A DNA stretch of 64,000 nt, from assembly GCF_900016645.1 (NCBI RefSeq), contig NZ_CDGJ01000032.1. One strand, given 5' to 3'. Shown piece by piece: positions 35,081 to 42,867 of the stretch. The position numbers and the translations under genes are program-made. This DNA comes from Acididesulfobacillus acetoxydans (GTDB lineage: Bacteria; Bacillota; Desulfitobacteriia; Desulfitobacteriales; Desulfitobacteriaceae). How positions within the stretch are numbered: position 1 is the stretch's first letter; each line of letters opens with the position of its first letter. Under the pieces are notes generated by a model. It saw only the letters and a program-made list of their open reading frames with translations, searched no databases and was not told the origin of the DNA.

Positions 35081-36589
35081 ATGAAAAATCAAAGGTATTG
35101 GCTTCCGGTTGCCGGTTTGCTCCTGCTGGCTGTCATGCTGTTTGCTTTGGAAAAGAGCCGGACGCCGGTCTGGATGACTTATCAGAAGGAATATTTCGCC
35201 GAGCAGATCAGGCGAATCAAAAGTGAACTGCCGGCCGTCAAGGATGCGGTCAAGAGGCAGGCCTTGACCCATGAGTTATCGCAATGGGAAAAACGGAAGC
35301 CGGAGGTCGTCAATCTCGTCTTGCCCAACGGGAAGGTTGAACGCTGTCTTACCTGCCACCTGGGTATCGAGGAGATCTCGCCTTCACATCCGACGAATAC
35401 CTTCGGCTGCACGGTCTGCCACGGCGGGAATGCCCTCTCTTTGGACGAACAGACGGCTCATGCCGACTGGTATGGACAAGGACATCCGGGCGCTTTGAGC
35501 AGCGCTTCGCTCAGCTGCGGCGGGACCGGGCCTAATGGAGTAAGGTGTCACAGCGGTAATCCGCAGGCCGCCAATAATGAGGTCGACCTGGTCAAGGGTT
35601 CTATTATGGCAACCAAAGCCGGAGAATTGAGTTCCGTGCGCAGGATGCTCGGGCTTGATCCGGGAAACACCGTACCGGGACTCAAACCGGGGCAAAGCGC
35701 ACAGTATTTCCCCAATCCGCTGAACGGGCGGCCCCAGCAAGCGAAGTTCATGGCAGACTGCTTGACTCAATGCCACCTCAATAACGGGAACTTACCGATC
35801 TTTCGCTTTCCTCAGGGTGCCCGGGTGAAATCTACGGACGTTGCCGACGCTAACGGAGCGCTCACGGAGACGCCGGCCTACGGATGCGAAACCTGCCACG
35901 TCCTGACCAATGCGACTCATACCTATGTGGGTGGGGATGTGACGATTCCCCGCAATCAAGTCGGTTTTGGCATGGTGCACCGTTTGACGACTCAGATTCC
36001 TTATACCCAGTGCAACCAGTGTCATAATCAAGGCCAGCATGACCCAATCCATGATATCTTCACACCGCGCAAAGATATGCAACAGGTGGTCAATGACTGG
36101 ATGAAACCGACATTGAGCTTTAGCCGGCGGGTGAAGGATTATTACGTTCCGGGCGAGGTCTTCGCCCGCTGTGAGGTGAGCCTGGATTGCATCGATTGCC
36201 ACACCCGCCAGGATGTCATGGGCGACGGGCATGCTTATCAATCCGAATACAGTGCCGTTCACATTCAATGTATGGACTGCCACGGCACGAGCGCGCAACT
36301 GCCTAGAACGAAAGTGATAACCAGTCTGAATGACCCGGCTTTTGAGGAGAAGATAACGAACCCGGTCTTTCCGCCGCTCAAACTCGGTGACCGGATTGTG
36401 GTAACGGCGAAAGGGGAGGAGATGCCTTTTGTCCGCCAGGAAGGGAAGCGTTGGCTAGTGTACAGCCGGATCAGCGGCAAGAGTTTTAACATACCCTTGG
36501 TGAAAGGGAGCGCCTGCCGGCAAAACCCTGCCCGGCAAGGAGCTGATTCCTGTCACAGATGCCACGCCGAATCGACGGCACACCCGTAA
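35081..36589 (+). CDS. Multihaem cytochrome c with two atypical haem motifs
   Basis: 502 residues, one N-terminal membrane anchor (about 7-22), then a large exported domain. Seven canonical CxxCH sites: CLTCH (Cys near 89), CTVCH, CETCH, CNQCH, CIDCH, CMDCH and, at the very end, CHRCH. Two further sites look like haem motifs with unusual spacing, CGGTGPNGVRCH (9 between the Cys) and CLTQCH (3 between the Cys). It probably replaces cytochrome f/c1 as the electron acceptor of the Rieske-cytochrome b complex and hands electrons on outside the cell membrane. It follows the subunit IV-like gene by 9 bp. Confidence 0.85.
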   Translation: MKNQRYWLPVAGLLLLAVMLFALEKSRTPVWMTYQKEYFAEQIRRIKSELPAVKDAVKRQALTHELSQWEKRKPEVVNLVLPNGKVERCLTCHLGIEEISPSHPTNTFGCTVCHGGNALSLDEQTAHADWYGQGHPGALSSASLSCGGTGPNGVRCHSGNPQAANNEVDLVKGSIMATKAGELSSVRRMLGLDPGNTVPGLKPGQSAQYFPNPLNGRPQQAKFMADCLTQCHLNNGNLPIFRFPQGARVKSTDVADANGALTETPAYGCETCHVLTNATHTYVGGDVTIPRNQVGFGMVHRLTTQIPYTQCNQCHNQGQHDPIHDIFTPRKDMQQVVNDWMKPTLSFSRRVKDYYVPGEVFARCEVSLDCIDCHTRQDVMGDGHAYQSEYSAVHIQCMDCHGTSAQLPRTKVITSLNDPAFEEKITNPVFPPLKLGDRIVVTAKGEEMPFVRQEGKRWLVYSRISGKSFNIPLVKGSACRQNPARQGADSCHRCHAESTAHP

Positions 36590-36695
36590 CCGTCCGTCTT
36601 CGGCATGCACCCCGCATCCACAGGTCAGGGCCTCCGAGTTTATACTCCCCCCGGTCCGACCCCGTACTAAGCACAGCGGCTATATGTAAAGGACG

Positions 36696-37076
36696 GTGGA
36701 TACTGTGTCTCTGATCGATGATATCCGGTTTACCAGAGAGAAGCTCGACACGCTTCACCGGCTTGGGGTTACGTATACAAGATTTGGCCCCGGGGCCTGT
36801 TTCGTGGTGCGGGGGTTCTTCCGCGTCCTGCGTGCCACTTCACTCGGCCGAAGGTGGGACCAGTGGATAGCGGACGGGTCGCAGCGGTTTAAGCGGGAGT
36901 TTATCCGGTTGCAGCGTGTCTGCCCTGTTCCGCCGCGCTTCTGGGATGACTCCGTGCTGAGCCGATTTGAAAGTTATGCCCTGAGCGAACGGGCCGTCAC
37001 GCTGGAAGATTGCATCCGCCTCTACAATTCCGAGGTGCTAAACGATAAGAATTGCGGCAATTCATTGAAAACGTGA
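36696..37076 (+). CDS. Hypothetical protein
   Basis: 126 residues, no signal peptide or membrane segment, rich in Arg and Phe with mixed helix and loop character, and three cysteines not forming a motif. GTG start at 36696 with a weak AAAGGA ahead of it. I do not recognise it. It lies between the cytochrome complex and the DUF134 gene. Confidence 0.45.
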   Translation: MDTVSLIDDIRFTREKLDTLHRLGVTYTRFGPGACFVVRGFFRVLRATSLGRRWDQWIADGSQRFKREFIRLQRVCPVPPRFWDDSVLSRFESYALSERAVTLEDCIRLYNSEVLNDKNCGNSLKT

Positions 37077-37159
37077 GTAATAACCTCTCCCCCTGTTCTC
37101 TGCCCAGGGTACAACATTATTCGCGGGAAATAGGAACCTTGTGCTCGTAGTAACTCAGG

Positions 37160-37449
37160 GTTTCTTTGTGCTATAATCAATTAAATAGGGATGGCGGAAG
37201 GCGTCAAACTGTACCCTTGTCATAGGGCCGCGGCGGGTGCGGCTACGTCATTGTTCAGGGAAACGTTCATTAGGCACATCTTTCACAGCGGGGGGCTTTA
37301 TCTTTGGCAGGAGAGGGGGTCCGTCCGGGTTGTGCCCAAAGGAGCGTTTGCGCCGTCTGACCCCCCACCAGGGGGGAGGGGGGAGTAAATGGGCAACTAA
37401 TCCCCTGCTCAATCAATGACAAAATTTTGCCTTTAGGAGAGTGACTTAC
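37160..37449 (+). promoter_or_regulatory. Extended -10 promoter and leader of the first DUF134 gene
   Basis: TGCTATAAT at 37170-37178 is a good extended -10 with a poor -35. The following 270-bp leader has no credible gene. CCCCCC-ACCA-GGGGGG (37361-37376) is a perfect G/C inverted repeat that could be a CsoR-type site or a hairpin. Confidence 0.45.
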
Positions 37450-37896
37450 ATGCCCAGACCTGTTAAACTGCGCAAAGTGGAATATGAGTATAACAACAAG
37501 TATTTTGCACCGTGTTCGAAAGGGAACTGTCGGCAAAGCGATGAAGTGCAGCTCAACATAGAAGAGTTGGAGGCAATGCGGCTCAAAGACATCCAAAAAT
37601 ACACGCAAGAGGAATGCGCGGGGAAAATGAACGTTTCGCGCCAGACCTTCCAAAACATCTTAGATCGCGCCAGGCAGAAAGTGACGGCGGCCCTGATCGA
37701 GGAAAGAGCGATTGCGGTGGGCGGTGGGAATTACACTAAAAATATATGCAGCCTCGTTTGCCGTTCCTGCGGCAACGAAATGTTGGCTCCCTTCGAACAA
37801 CAAGACAAAAAATGCCGCCACTGCGGGTCGGAAAATGTCGCCTGCCAAAAAGAAGAATGCAACACTCAAGCCGGGTGCGAACTGAGCATTCGCTGA
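37450..37896 (+). CDS. DUF134 protein (HTH plus zinc-ribbon), copy 1
   Basis: 148 residues. N-terminal MPRPVKLRKVEY and PCSKGNC, then a helix-turn-helix region (LNIEELEAMRLKDIQKYTQ leading to CAGKMNVSRQTFQNILDRARQKV), both typical of DUF134. The C-terminus has a four-Cys zinc ribbon (CRSCGNE and CRHCGSE) plus a small Cys-rich tail. The family looks like sigma-70-region-4-type DNA binders; targets are not established. ATG at 37450 behind AGGAG. A near relative lies at 38606, a shorter-ribbon version at 40745. Confidence 0.82.
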   Translation: MPRPVKLRKVEYEYNNKYFAPCSKGNCRQSDEVQLNIEELEAMRLKDIQKYTQEECAGKMNVSRQTFQNILDRARQKVTAALIEERAIAVGGGNYTKNICSLVCRSCGNEMLAPFEQQDKKCRHCGSENVACQKEECNTQAGCELSIR

Positions 37897-37910
37897 AATC
37901 CGGCGGAGGT

Positions 37911-38249
37911 TCACTTTGACGCTTGCAGCGTTGCGGAAGCTTCGGAAAAGGATAAGTTCGGTTGACAACAATACTGGTTCACTCTCATTAAGGTCTCGAT
38001 CGATTTATTTAAGTTTTCCCGCCGCTTATCTCCGTTGTCCAGGGCATCGAGCAGACATGTTTCGGCATAGTGCTGGGCCACAAAGACGGATATTTTGAGC
38101 ATGGAGGCGCGGATCGCGTCGAGTTGCAAGAGAATTTCTTCACAGGATTTGTCTTCCTCGATCATATTCATGACGGCCGCTACGTGTCCTTTAGCCACCT
38201 TCAAACGGCTGAGGATCTCTCTGTTTTGTAGCGGGTTGCTGTTTTTCAT
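37911..38249 (-). CDS. CsoR/CstR-family metal- or persulfide-sensing repressor
   Basis: 112 residues, all-helical DUF156/CsoR fold (ILSRLKVAKGHVAAVMNMIE at the start). In M. tuberculosis CsoR, copper binds Cys36, His61 and Cys65; here Cys36 and Cys65 are kept, but position 61 is Tyr with a His at 60. Loss of the His argues against a plain Cu(I) sensor and favours a CstR-like persulfide sensor or another ligand. It sits between the two DUF134 genes, and its promoter carries the shared operator. The CsoR-like palindrome near 26574 is a candidate target. Confidence 0.82.
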   Translation of the reverse strand: MKNSNPLQNREILSRLKVAKGHVAAVMNMIEEDKSCEEILLQLDAIRASMLKISVFVAQHYAETCLLDALDNGDKRRENLNKSIETLMRVNQYCCQPNLSFSEASATLQASK

Positions 38250-38312
38250 GTCATCTCCAGCTTTCTCACGGTTTTTGCGGACTGCGGTCTCTCACGGCGC
38301 TCTCTTAATAAT

Positions 38313-38342
38313 AGCATACGCCATAAACGCGGTCTCTGTCAA
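38313..38342 (-). promoter_or_regulatory. Promoter of the CsoR-family gene
   Basis: On the minus strand TTGACA (38342-38337) and TATGCT (38318-38313), 18-bp spacer. The plus-strand string CATACGCCATAAACGCGGT here matches CATATGCCAATAAACGCGGT in the promoter at 26490, strong evidence for a common regulator. Confidence 0.65.
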
Positions 38343-38605
38343 TGAGGAAAATGAGGATATAAAGGCCGGACGTGGGTGCAGCTTCGGTGTCTGCCCTCAC
38401 CCAATGCGAACGCCAAGGGAACCCAAGGGAACCCAAGGGGCTGGAAGATGTGATAGAAGGGGAAATGTGTGGTATAATAAGGCCACAGGCGCGGACCAGA
38501 AGCCCAGAGTCTCTCTGGGTGCGCTGATGCCCACAATTATCCCCCGGGGAAGCGGGCTTTTCCTTCCAAGGGTGAAATGCGGGCTGCTGAGTTGGGGGTG
38601 ATTTT

Positions 38606-39094
38606 GTGTCGAGGCCGGTCAAGTGGAGAAAGGTCGAGTATGTTCCCCAGAACGTGTTTTTCGCGCCCTGTCCGAAAAGGGGATGCGAAAGATGGGAAGA
38701 GATCAACCTCAAAGTTGAAGAACTCGAAGCGATGAGGCTTAAGGATGTTCTTGGCCTGACGCAAGAAGAATGTGCGGAGAGGATGCAGATTTCGCGCCAG
38801 ACTTTTCAAAACATCATTGATGAGGCTCGCAAAAAGGTAACCACAGCTCTGCTGGAAAACAAAGCCATCTCGGTGGGAGGTGGAAACTATACCAAAAATG
38901 TCTGCCATTTGACTTGCCTGGAGTGCGGGGGCGAGACAAGTGCTCCCTACGAAGAACGTGGTGTGAAGTGTAAACACTGTGGGTCGGAGAAATTGGTTTG
39001 CACGAAGAAATTAGGTTGTAATATCAGGTGTCAGAGCGAAGAAAGTGTTCAAACTGAAGAAAGTGTTCAAATTGAAGAAAGTGAAAATAATTGA
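38606..39094 (+). CDS. DUF134 protein (HTH plus zinc-ribbon), copy 2
   Basis: 162 residues, closely related to copy 1 over the first 135 (SRPVKWRKVEY, then LKVEELEAMRLKDVLGLTQ and CAERMQISRQTFQNIIDEAR). Zinc ribbon CLECGGE and CKHCGSE. The C-terminus adds two near-identical ESVQTEESVQIEES units, an acidic tail. GTG start at 38606 behind GGGGGTG. A terminator follows at 39155. Confidence 0.82.
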   Translation: MSRPVKWRKVEYVPQNVFFAPCPKRGCERWEEINLKVEELEAMRLKDVLGLTQEECAERMQISRQTFQNIIDEARKKVTTALLENKAISVGGGNYTKNVCHLTCLECGGETSAPYEERGVKCKHCGSEKLVCTKKLGCNIRCQSEESVQTEESVQIEESENN

Positions 39095-39154
39095 GTCCTC
39101 AGTTGGGAAGCGAACAGGCTTCAAGTCTTTTCCGCCGGCGAAGGTTCTGAGACA

Positions 39155-39184
39155 TCCGGGTACTCCTGCCCGGGTGCTTTTTTA
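39155..39184 (+). terminator. Rho-independent terminator after the second DUF134 gene
   Basis: CCGGG (39156-39160) pairs with CCCGG (39169-39173), extended by flanking bases, and TTTTTT follows at 39178-39183. Confidence 0.75.
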
Positions 39185-39221
39185 TCACTCCATCGCAAAG
39201 CATTAGTCCCGCGCGGGATAA

Positions 39222-39288
39222 GAAAACTTGCGTCCGCTCGATTCAACCGATCGCGCACTCGAGCGATCGCAGCACCGGCCAAGTTTTC
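39222..39288. repeat. Nested inverted repeats
   Basis: GAAAACTTG (39222-39230) and CAAGTTTTC (39280-39288) enclose a second inverted pair, CGATCGC (39248-39254) and GCGATCG (39263-39269). Transcribed, this would form a two-level stem-loop. The following 39370-39449 contains an open frame of 26 codons (MTIGETMAAKVSGRYVGYEF) that looks like a gene remnant. No function is evident. Confidence 0.5.
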
Positions 39289-39451
39289 TCACGAAAATGT
39301 GTCGCGGGTCCCAGTGAACTCTGCTTTGTGAACGATAGTTCATGATTGTTTCTATAGTGCGTCAGGCATGACGATTGGCGAGACGATGGCGGCGAAAGTG
39401 TCTGGCCGTTATGTGGGTTATGAATTCGGGAAGGAAATGGGCGAATAGTTA

Positions 39452-39499
39452 TTGACATATGCCAGAAATAGATTATAATACAAGTAGTTGGCATATGCC
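39452..39499 (+). promoter_or_regulatory. Promoter with GGCATATGCC operators ahead of the 114-residue gene
   Basis: TTGACA (39452-39457) running into CATATGCC, 16-bp spacer, perfect TATAAT (39474-39479), and a perfect GGCATATGCC palindrome at 39490-39499. Same architecture as at 26490 and 43947. Confidence 0.72.
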
Positions 39500-39630
39500 T
39501 GAAATGACAGGGAAGTGAGCGGGCAGTCTTTGGGGGATGGTGTTTGGGCCCTTATGTTTCTGCAAAAGTGGGGCGTTACGGACGCGACTGAAGTTGTTTC
39601 AATCTTTTGACGGGAAAGGGGGAGTCAGGG

Positions 39631-39975
39631 ATGCAAAAGGCTATGGTAAGTTTTTATCATTGCCCGGTGAGCATGGAACGCGTGGAAGAAGAATTGGGGT
39701 CAATCGAGTATTGTCAGATTGAACCGGAGTGGCGGCAGGAAATGGTACTTACGAGTCTTTTCACCAATTACTTCAACCAGTATCTGACATTGGGGGAAGG
39801 GGTTTCCGGAGAAGATACCCGCGCCTACTGGGACCGGGAAACAGGAAGGTTATATGGTTTCATCACGGAGCCCGGGGAAGATGGGACTCGAACGGCTGGA
39901 ATTATTTCTAAAGCGGTATTTCAAAAGATGACGGAGACATATTGTGACCGGAATATTGACAAAATAATAGCATGA
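39631..39975 (+). CDS. Hypothetical protein of the GGCATATGCC regulon
   Basis: 114 residues, cytoplasmic, with three cysteines (SFYHCP, IEYCQI, ETYCDR) that do not make a standard cluster motif. The ATG at 39631 follows GGGGGAG by 7 nt; the frame is open from 39607. I do not recognise the fold. The promoter shares operators with the sulfur cluster and the NifX/flavoprotein genes, so a role in that stress or sulfur response is inferred. Confidence 0.65.
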   Translation: MQKAMVSFYHCPVSMERVEEELGSIEYCQIEPEWRQEMVLTSLFTNYFNQYLTLGEGVSGEDTRAYWDRETGRLYGFITEPGEDGTRTAGIISKAVFQKMTETYCDRNIDKIIA

Positions 39976-40206
39976 GCGGGAGCCGGATCGGTTGCCCCCC
40001 AGTCGATGGACTTCATCGCGAACAAAGGCGCTGAAAGCAGGGTATCCTTTCTGGAAAAGGAGACGGCTGGGCAGCGTCTTCTTTCGTCCTTCTCCGGGAG
40101 GTATCAAAATGTGACTCGGCCGCCGGCAGTATCAAAGTTTTAGAGAGAGCAGCGGGTAGAAGTCTTTGGAGAGAGCCGGGGGCAGAAATTTATCCAAAGC
40201 GTCAGA

Positions 40207-40312
40207 CTCCCACTTCTACAAGTGGGAGTGGGTCCCACGTACCCAGCTTCGGCGGGGGTAGAGTGCCCCACCGAAGTCCCGATGTTCAGCTTAAGCTGAA
40301 CGAGTTCACTGG
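40207..40312 (-). mobile_element. IS200/IS605-type right end (possible omega-RNA remnant) without tnpB
   Basis: Three strong hairpins in a row: CTCCCACTT/AAGTGGGAG (40207-40228), CTTCGG-GGGG/CCCC-CCGAAG (40247-40277) and the 18-bp palindrome GTTCAGCTTAAGCTGAAC (40284-40301). On the minus strand this looks like the structured 3' end of an IS605-family element, where tnpB ends and its guide RNA begins. No TnpB frame is attached. The outermost 33 bp (40280-40312) recur elsewhere in the window. Confidence 0.5.
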
Positions 40313-40426
40313 AGAAGCGGGGGGAAGAAGTTGCGGTGGCCAGAAGGAGATCGTGTGTCCTCCGGAAAAAGTCAAAGAGAACCGGAACAGGCAGTAAATT
40401 TCTCCGAAAACAGCCCGCTCTCCTTA

Positions 40427-40482
40427 TTGACATACGTTCATAAAGAGACTACACTGATGTATAGAAAATGAACATTTGTTCA
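40427..40482 (+). promoter_or_regulatory. Promoter and palindromic operator of the DUF5320-DUF134-NifX-MRP operon
   Basis: TTGACA (40427-40432) running into CATACGTTCA, 17-bp spacer, TACACT (40450-40455), then TGAACATTTGTTCA (40469-40482), a near-perfect palindrome. The 14-mer TTGACATACGTTCA is identical to the one at 43947. Confidence 0.7.
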
Positions 40483-40503
40483 AAATAAAGGAGGTTGTTT
40501 TGT

Positions 40504-40752
40504 ATGCCACGTGGCGATCATACGGGGCCCAACGGAGAAGGTCCGAAAACCGGCAGGGGAGCCGGTTTGTGCGGCGGTCAGAACGTTCCCGGATACGCCA
40601 GCGCGCCGGGAAGAATGGGTGGGCTGGGGAGAAGCGGGATTCCCGGGCAAAACGCCGGGTCCGGGCAGGGAAGCGGTGGCCCAGGCTTTACCGGCCGGGC
40701 TCCGGTGAACCGAGGAGGGGGCCGGGGCAGACGGGCGGGATGGCATGCCTAG
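40504..40752 (+). CDS. DUF5320-type Gly-rich small protein
   Basis: 82 residues. The opening MPRGDHTGPNGEGPKTGRGA, with a GLCGG just after, is the signature of small DUF5320 proteins (usually MPRGDRTGPMGMGPMTGR). These sit next to NifX and MRP-type ATPase genes in many anaerobes; role unknown. The rest is low-complexity Gly/Pro/Arg. AGGAGG lies 9 nt before the ATG. It overlaps the next gene by 8 bp. Confidence 0.78.
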   Translation: MPRGDHTGPNGEGPKTGRGAGLCGGQNVPGYASAPGRMGGLGRSGIPGQNAGSGQGSGGPGFTGRAPVNRGGGRGRRAGWHA

Positions 40753-41359
40753 ACCGCAAAAGCAGCGTTGGGTAGCGGGGCGGCCCTGTGCGACACATTT
40801 TAAACCGCAGGGCGTTCCCTGGTGTGAGTTAGATGAAGTGGTTTTGACCATTGAAGAGTTTGAGGCGATCCGTTTAAAAGACGCGGAAGGTTTCGAACAA
40901 GAAGAGTGTGCCCGCCAGATGCGAATATCCCGCCCCACGTTTGTCCGAATTATTCAAAGTGCTCACAAGAAAGTCGCTCTGGCCTTGACCGAGGGGAAAG
41001 GGTTACGCATCGAGGGTGGGCATCACAAGTTTTACGGAGAAAAGGGTCTTTGTCGTAAGAACGGGGCTTGTCGCCATGAACGGCCGGGGGGCGGAGAGCG
41101 GGGTGCGACTGAAGCGGACCGGGCCGTTCCGGTGAATGAGGTGGCCTTGGACCCGGGAGCCGGTCCGGCGCCCCAGGCCGATCTTGACGCAAAGGTGGAT
41201 CCCAGGACAGTGGGGGATTCCGGCGTGAGGACGGATGGAAGAGCGAAAGCAGAACCAGCCGCGAAGACTCGGGAGTCTTCTGAGATGGATGGCACGAAAT
41301 CAAGCCCGGCGGGGACAAGAGAAACCGCGGGCAGCAGGAACGATTTAGGGAAGAGCTAG
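40745..41359 (+). CDS. DUF134 protein, copy 3, with long disordered tail
   Basis: 204 residues. The first 100 match DUF134 (PRPQKQRWVAGRPCATHFKP, then VLTIEEFEAIRLKDAEGFEQ and CARQMRISRPTFVRIIQSAH). The zinc ribbon seen in copies 1 and 2 is replaced by a short CRKNGACRH and about 90 residues of low-complexity, charged Ala/Gly/Asp sequence. First real regulator-like gene of the operon with the shared operator; autoregulation is plausible. Confidence 0.8.
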   Translation: MPRPQKQRWVAGRPCATHFKPQGVPWCELDEVVLTIEEFEAIRLKDAEGFEQEECARQMRISRPTFVRIIQSAHKKVALALTEGKGLRIEGGHHKFYGEKGLCRKNGACRHERPGGGERGATEADRAVPVNEVALDPGAGPAPQADLDAKVDPRTVGDSGVRTDGRAKAEPAAKTRESSEMDGTKSSPAGTRETAGSRNDLGKS

Positions 41360-41375
41360 GAAAGCGGGTGGTTAG

Positions 41376-41747
41376 ATGCGGATGGCGGTGTCAGTAGGTA
41401 AAAAGGACCTGAGTGGCTTAGTTGACGACCGGTTTGGACGTTGTCCTTACTTTATGCTGTGCGATTCCGAAGATGTCGAGGGGACGGCGGAATGGAAAGA
41501 CAATCCGGCTCTGGCAAGCACGGGTGGTGCGGGGATCGCGGCCGGTGAGTTCCTGGACCGGGAAAAGGTAAAAGTTCTGATTACCGGAAGTTTGGGTCCG
41601 AATGCCCTGCGTGTGGTTCAGGCCTCGGGGGTCAGCGCTTTCTCAGCCCCCGGATCCATGACCGTGCTGGAAAGCGTTCGAGCCTGGGCAACGGGGACTT
41701 TGCCTGCGATTACCGCAGCGGGTCAGGCTCACGCCGGAGAGCGCTGA
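41376..41747 (+). CDS. NifX/NifB-type FeMo-cofactor-binding-domain protein, copy 1
   Basis: 123 residues with the NifX-like fold: MRMAVSVGKKDLSGLVDDRFGR and FMLCD at the start, and VLITGSLGPNALRVVQASG near the end. These small domains bind iron-sulfur or iron-molybdenum cluster precursors. No nitrogenase genes are here, and stand-alone members beside MRP-type ATPases are usual in anaerobes; they may carry metal clusters. GGTGGTTAG precedes the ATG. Confidence 0.85.
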   Translation: MRMAVSVGKKDLSGLVDDRFGRCPYFMLCDSEDVEGTAEWKDNPALASTGGAGIAAGEFLDREKVKVLITGSLGPNALRVVQASGVSAFSAPGSMTVLESVRAWATGTLPAITAAGQAHAGER

Positions 41748-41943
41748 GCCTGACCTCGGACGGAGGACGGCTTGCTCCAGCCGCGGTTCGCGGCAGGGGC
41801 CGCAAGATTCGCGGATGATGGCGGCGGAAGAGAAAAGAAGCCTCTGTCGAGACGGATGACGGTCGGAGAATGAGGCGGAAGCGCCCGCGGGCAATGGAGA
41901 TTGGGGTGTGTTCCATGAATGGCTTAGTTCAAGAGGTGGCAAG

Positions 41944-42810
41944 ATGAGAATAGGGGTTCTCAGCGGCAAGGGCGGAACCGGGAAAACGACAGTGGCCGTG
42001 AATCTGGCGCTCAGTTTCGCCCAAACCCATAAAACACAGTACCTTGATTATGACGTGGAGGAGCCCAACGGCTTTTTGTTCCTGCAGCCGGAGGTCAAAG
42101 AACAGGTTAGTGTTCCGTTGCTCTACCCCGAAATCAGTGACAAGTGCACGCTCTGCGGGGAATGCAGTAAGGCCTGCCAATATCACGCCCTGGCCCAGGT
42201 CAGCCAAAAGGTGCTGGTTTTTCCCGAGCTCTGTCACGGTTGTGGCACTTGCTCTATTGTGTGCCGGTATGGGGCGGTCCTTGAGCGCGAACGGCCGTTG
42301 GGCCTGGTTGAGTTAGGTTATCACGGGAACCTGCGCTGTGTTCAGGGTATTCTGCGGGAAGGGGAAGCCTTAGCGGTCCCGGTGATCCAGGCGGTCCGTT
42401 CCCGGGCGGAAGAAAGGAGCACGGAAGGTTTCGAGGTAACCGTCGCCGATTGCCCGCCAGGCAGTTCCTGCAGTGTGATTCACTCGGTTGAGGCCAGTGA
42501 TCTGGCGCTTTTGGTTACGGAGCCCACGGCTTTTGGATTGCACGACCTAAAAATTGCGGTGCGGTTGGTGCGTGAGTTAGGGTTGCGCCACGGGGTGGTC
42601 TTAAACAAGGATGATGGGAGCAGATTGATCCGTGATTATTGTGGGGCGGAAGATATACCGCTTATGGCCGCTATTCCCTTTGACATCGGCATTGCCAAGA
42701 CCTATTCCAAAGGGCTTCCATTGCTTGAGGACAGCCGCTGGGCGGTTCTGTTTGCAGACCTGAGGGACAAGCTGGTGAGAGAGGTGCCAGTGCAGAAGCA
42801 TGAGGACTGA
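41944..42810 (+). CDS. MinD/MRP-type ATPase with inserted two-cluster ferredoxin, copy 1
   Basis: 288 residues. Deviant Walker A KGGTGKTTVAVNLA at the start, then an inserted ferredoxin with CTLCGECSKACQ and CHGCGTCSIVC, enough for two [4Fe-4S] clusters, then the ATPase resumes (ADCPPGSSCSVIHSVEASD, LLVTEPTAFGLHDL). This MinD-ferredoxin form is widespread next to NifX-like genes in anaerobes and is thought to assemble or move Fe-S clusters. ATG at 41944 chosen; the frame is open from 41908. Confidence 0.88.
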   Translation: MRIGVLSGKGGTGKTTVAVNLALSFAQTHKTQYLDYDVEEPNGFLFLQPEVKEQVSVPLLYPEISDKCTLCGECSKACQYHALAQVSQKVLVFPELCHGCGTCSIVCRYGAVLERERPLGLVELGYHGNLRCVQGILREGEALAVPVIQAVRSRAEERSTEGFEVTVADCPPGSSCSVIHSVEASDLALLVTEPTAFGLHDLKIAVRLVRELGLRHGVVLNKDDGSRLIRDYCGAEDIPLMAAIPFDIGIAKTYSKGLPLLEDSRWAVLFADLRDKLVREVPVQKHED

Positions 42811-42867
42811 AATGAGGGAAATCACGGGCGGGATGTCGGGATAATAGAGGAAGGCTCGGGGGTGTTT

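Noticed and set aside
40140..40433. 97-codon minus-strand frame
   Set aside because: It runs through the hairpins of the IS605-like end and the promoter at 40427; it is explained by those structures.
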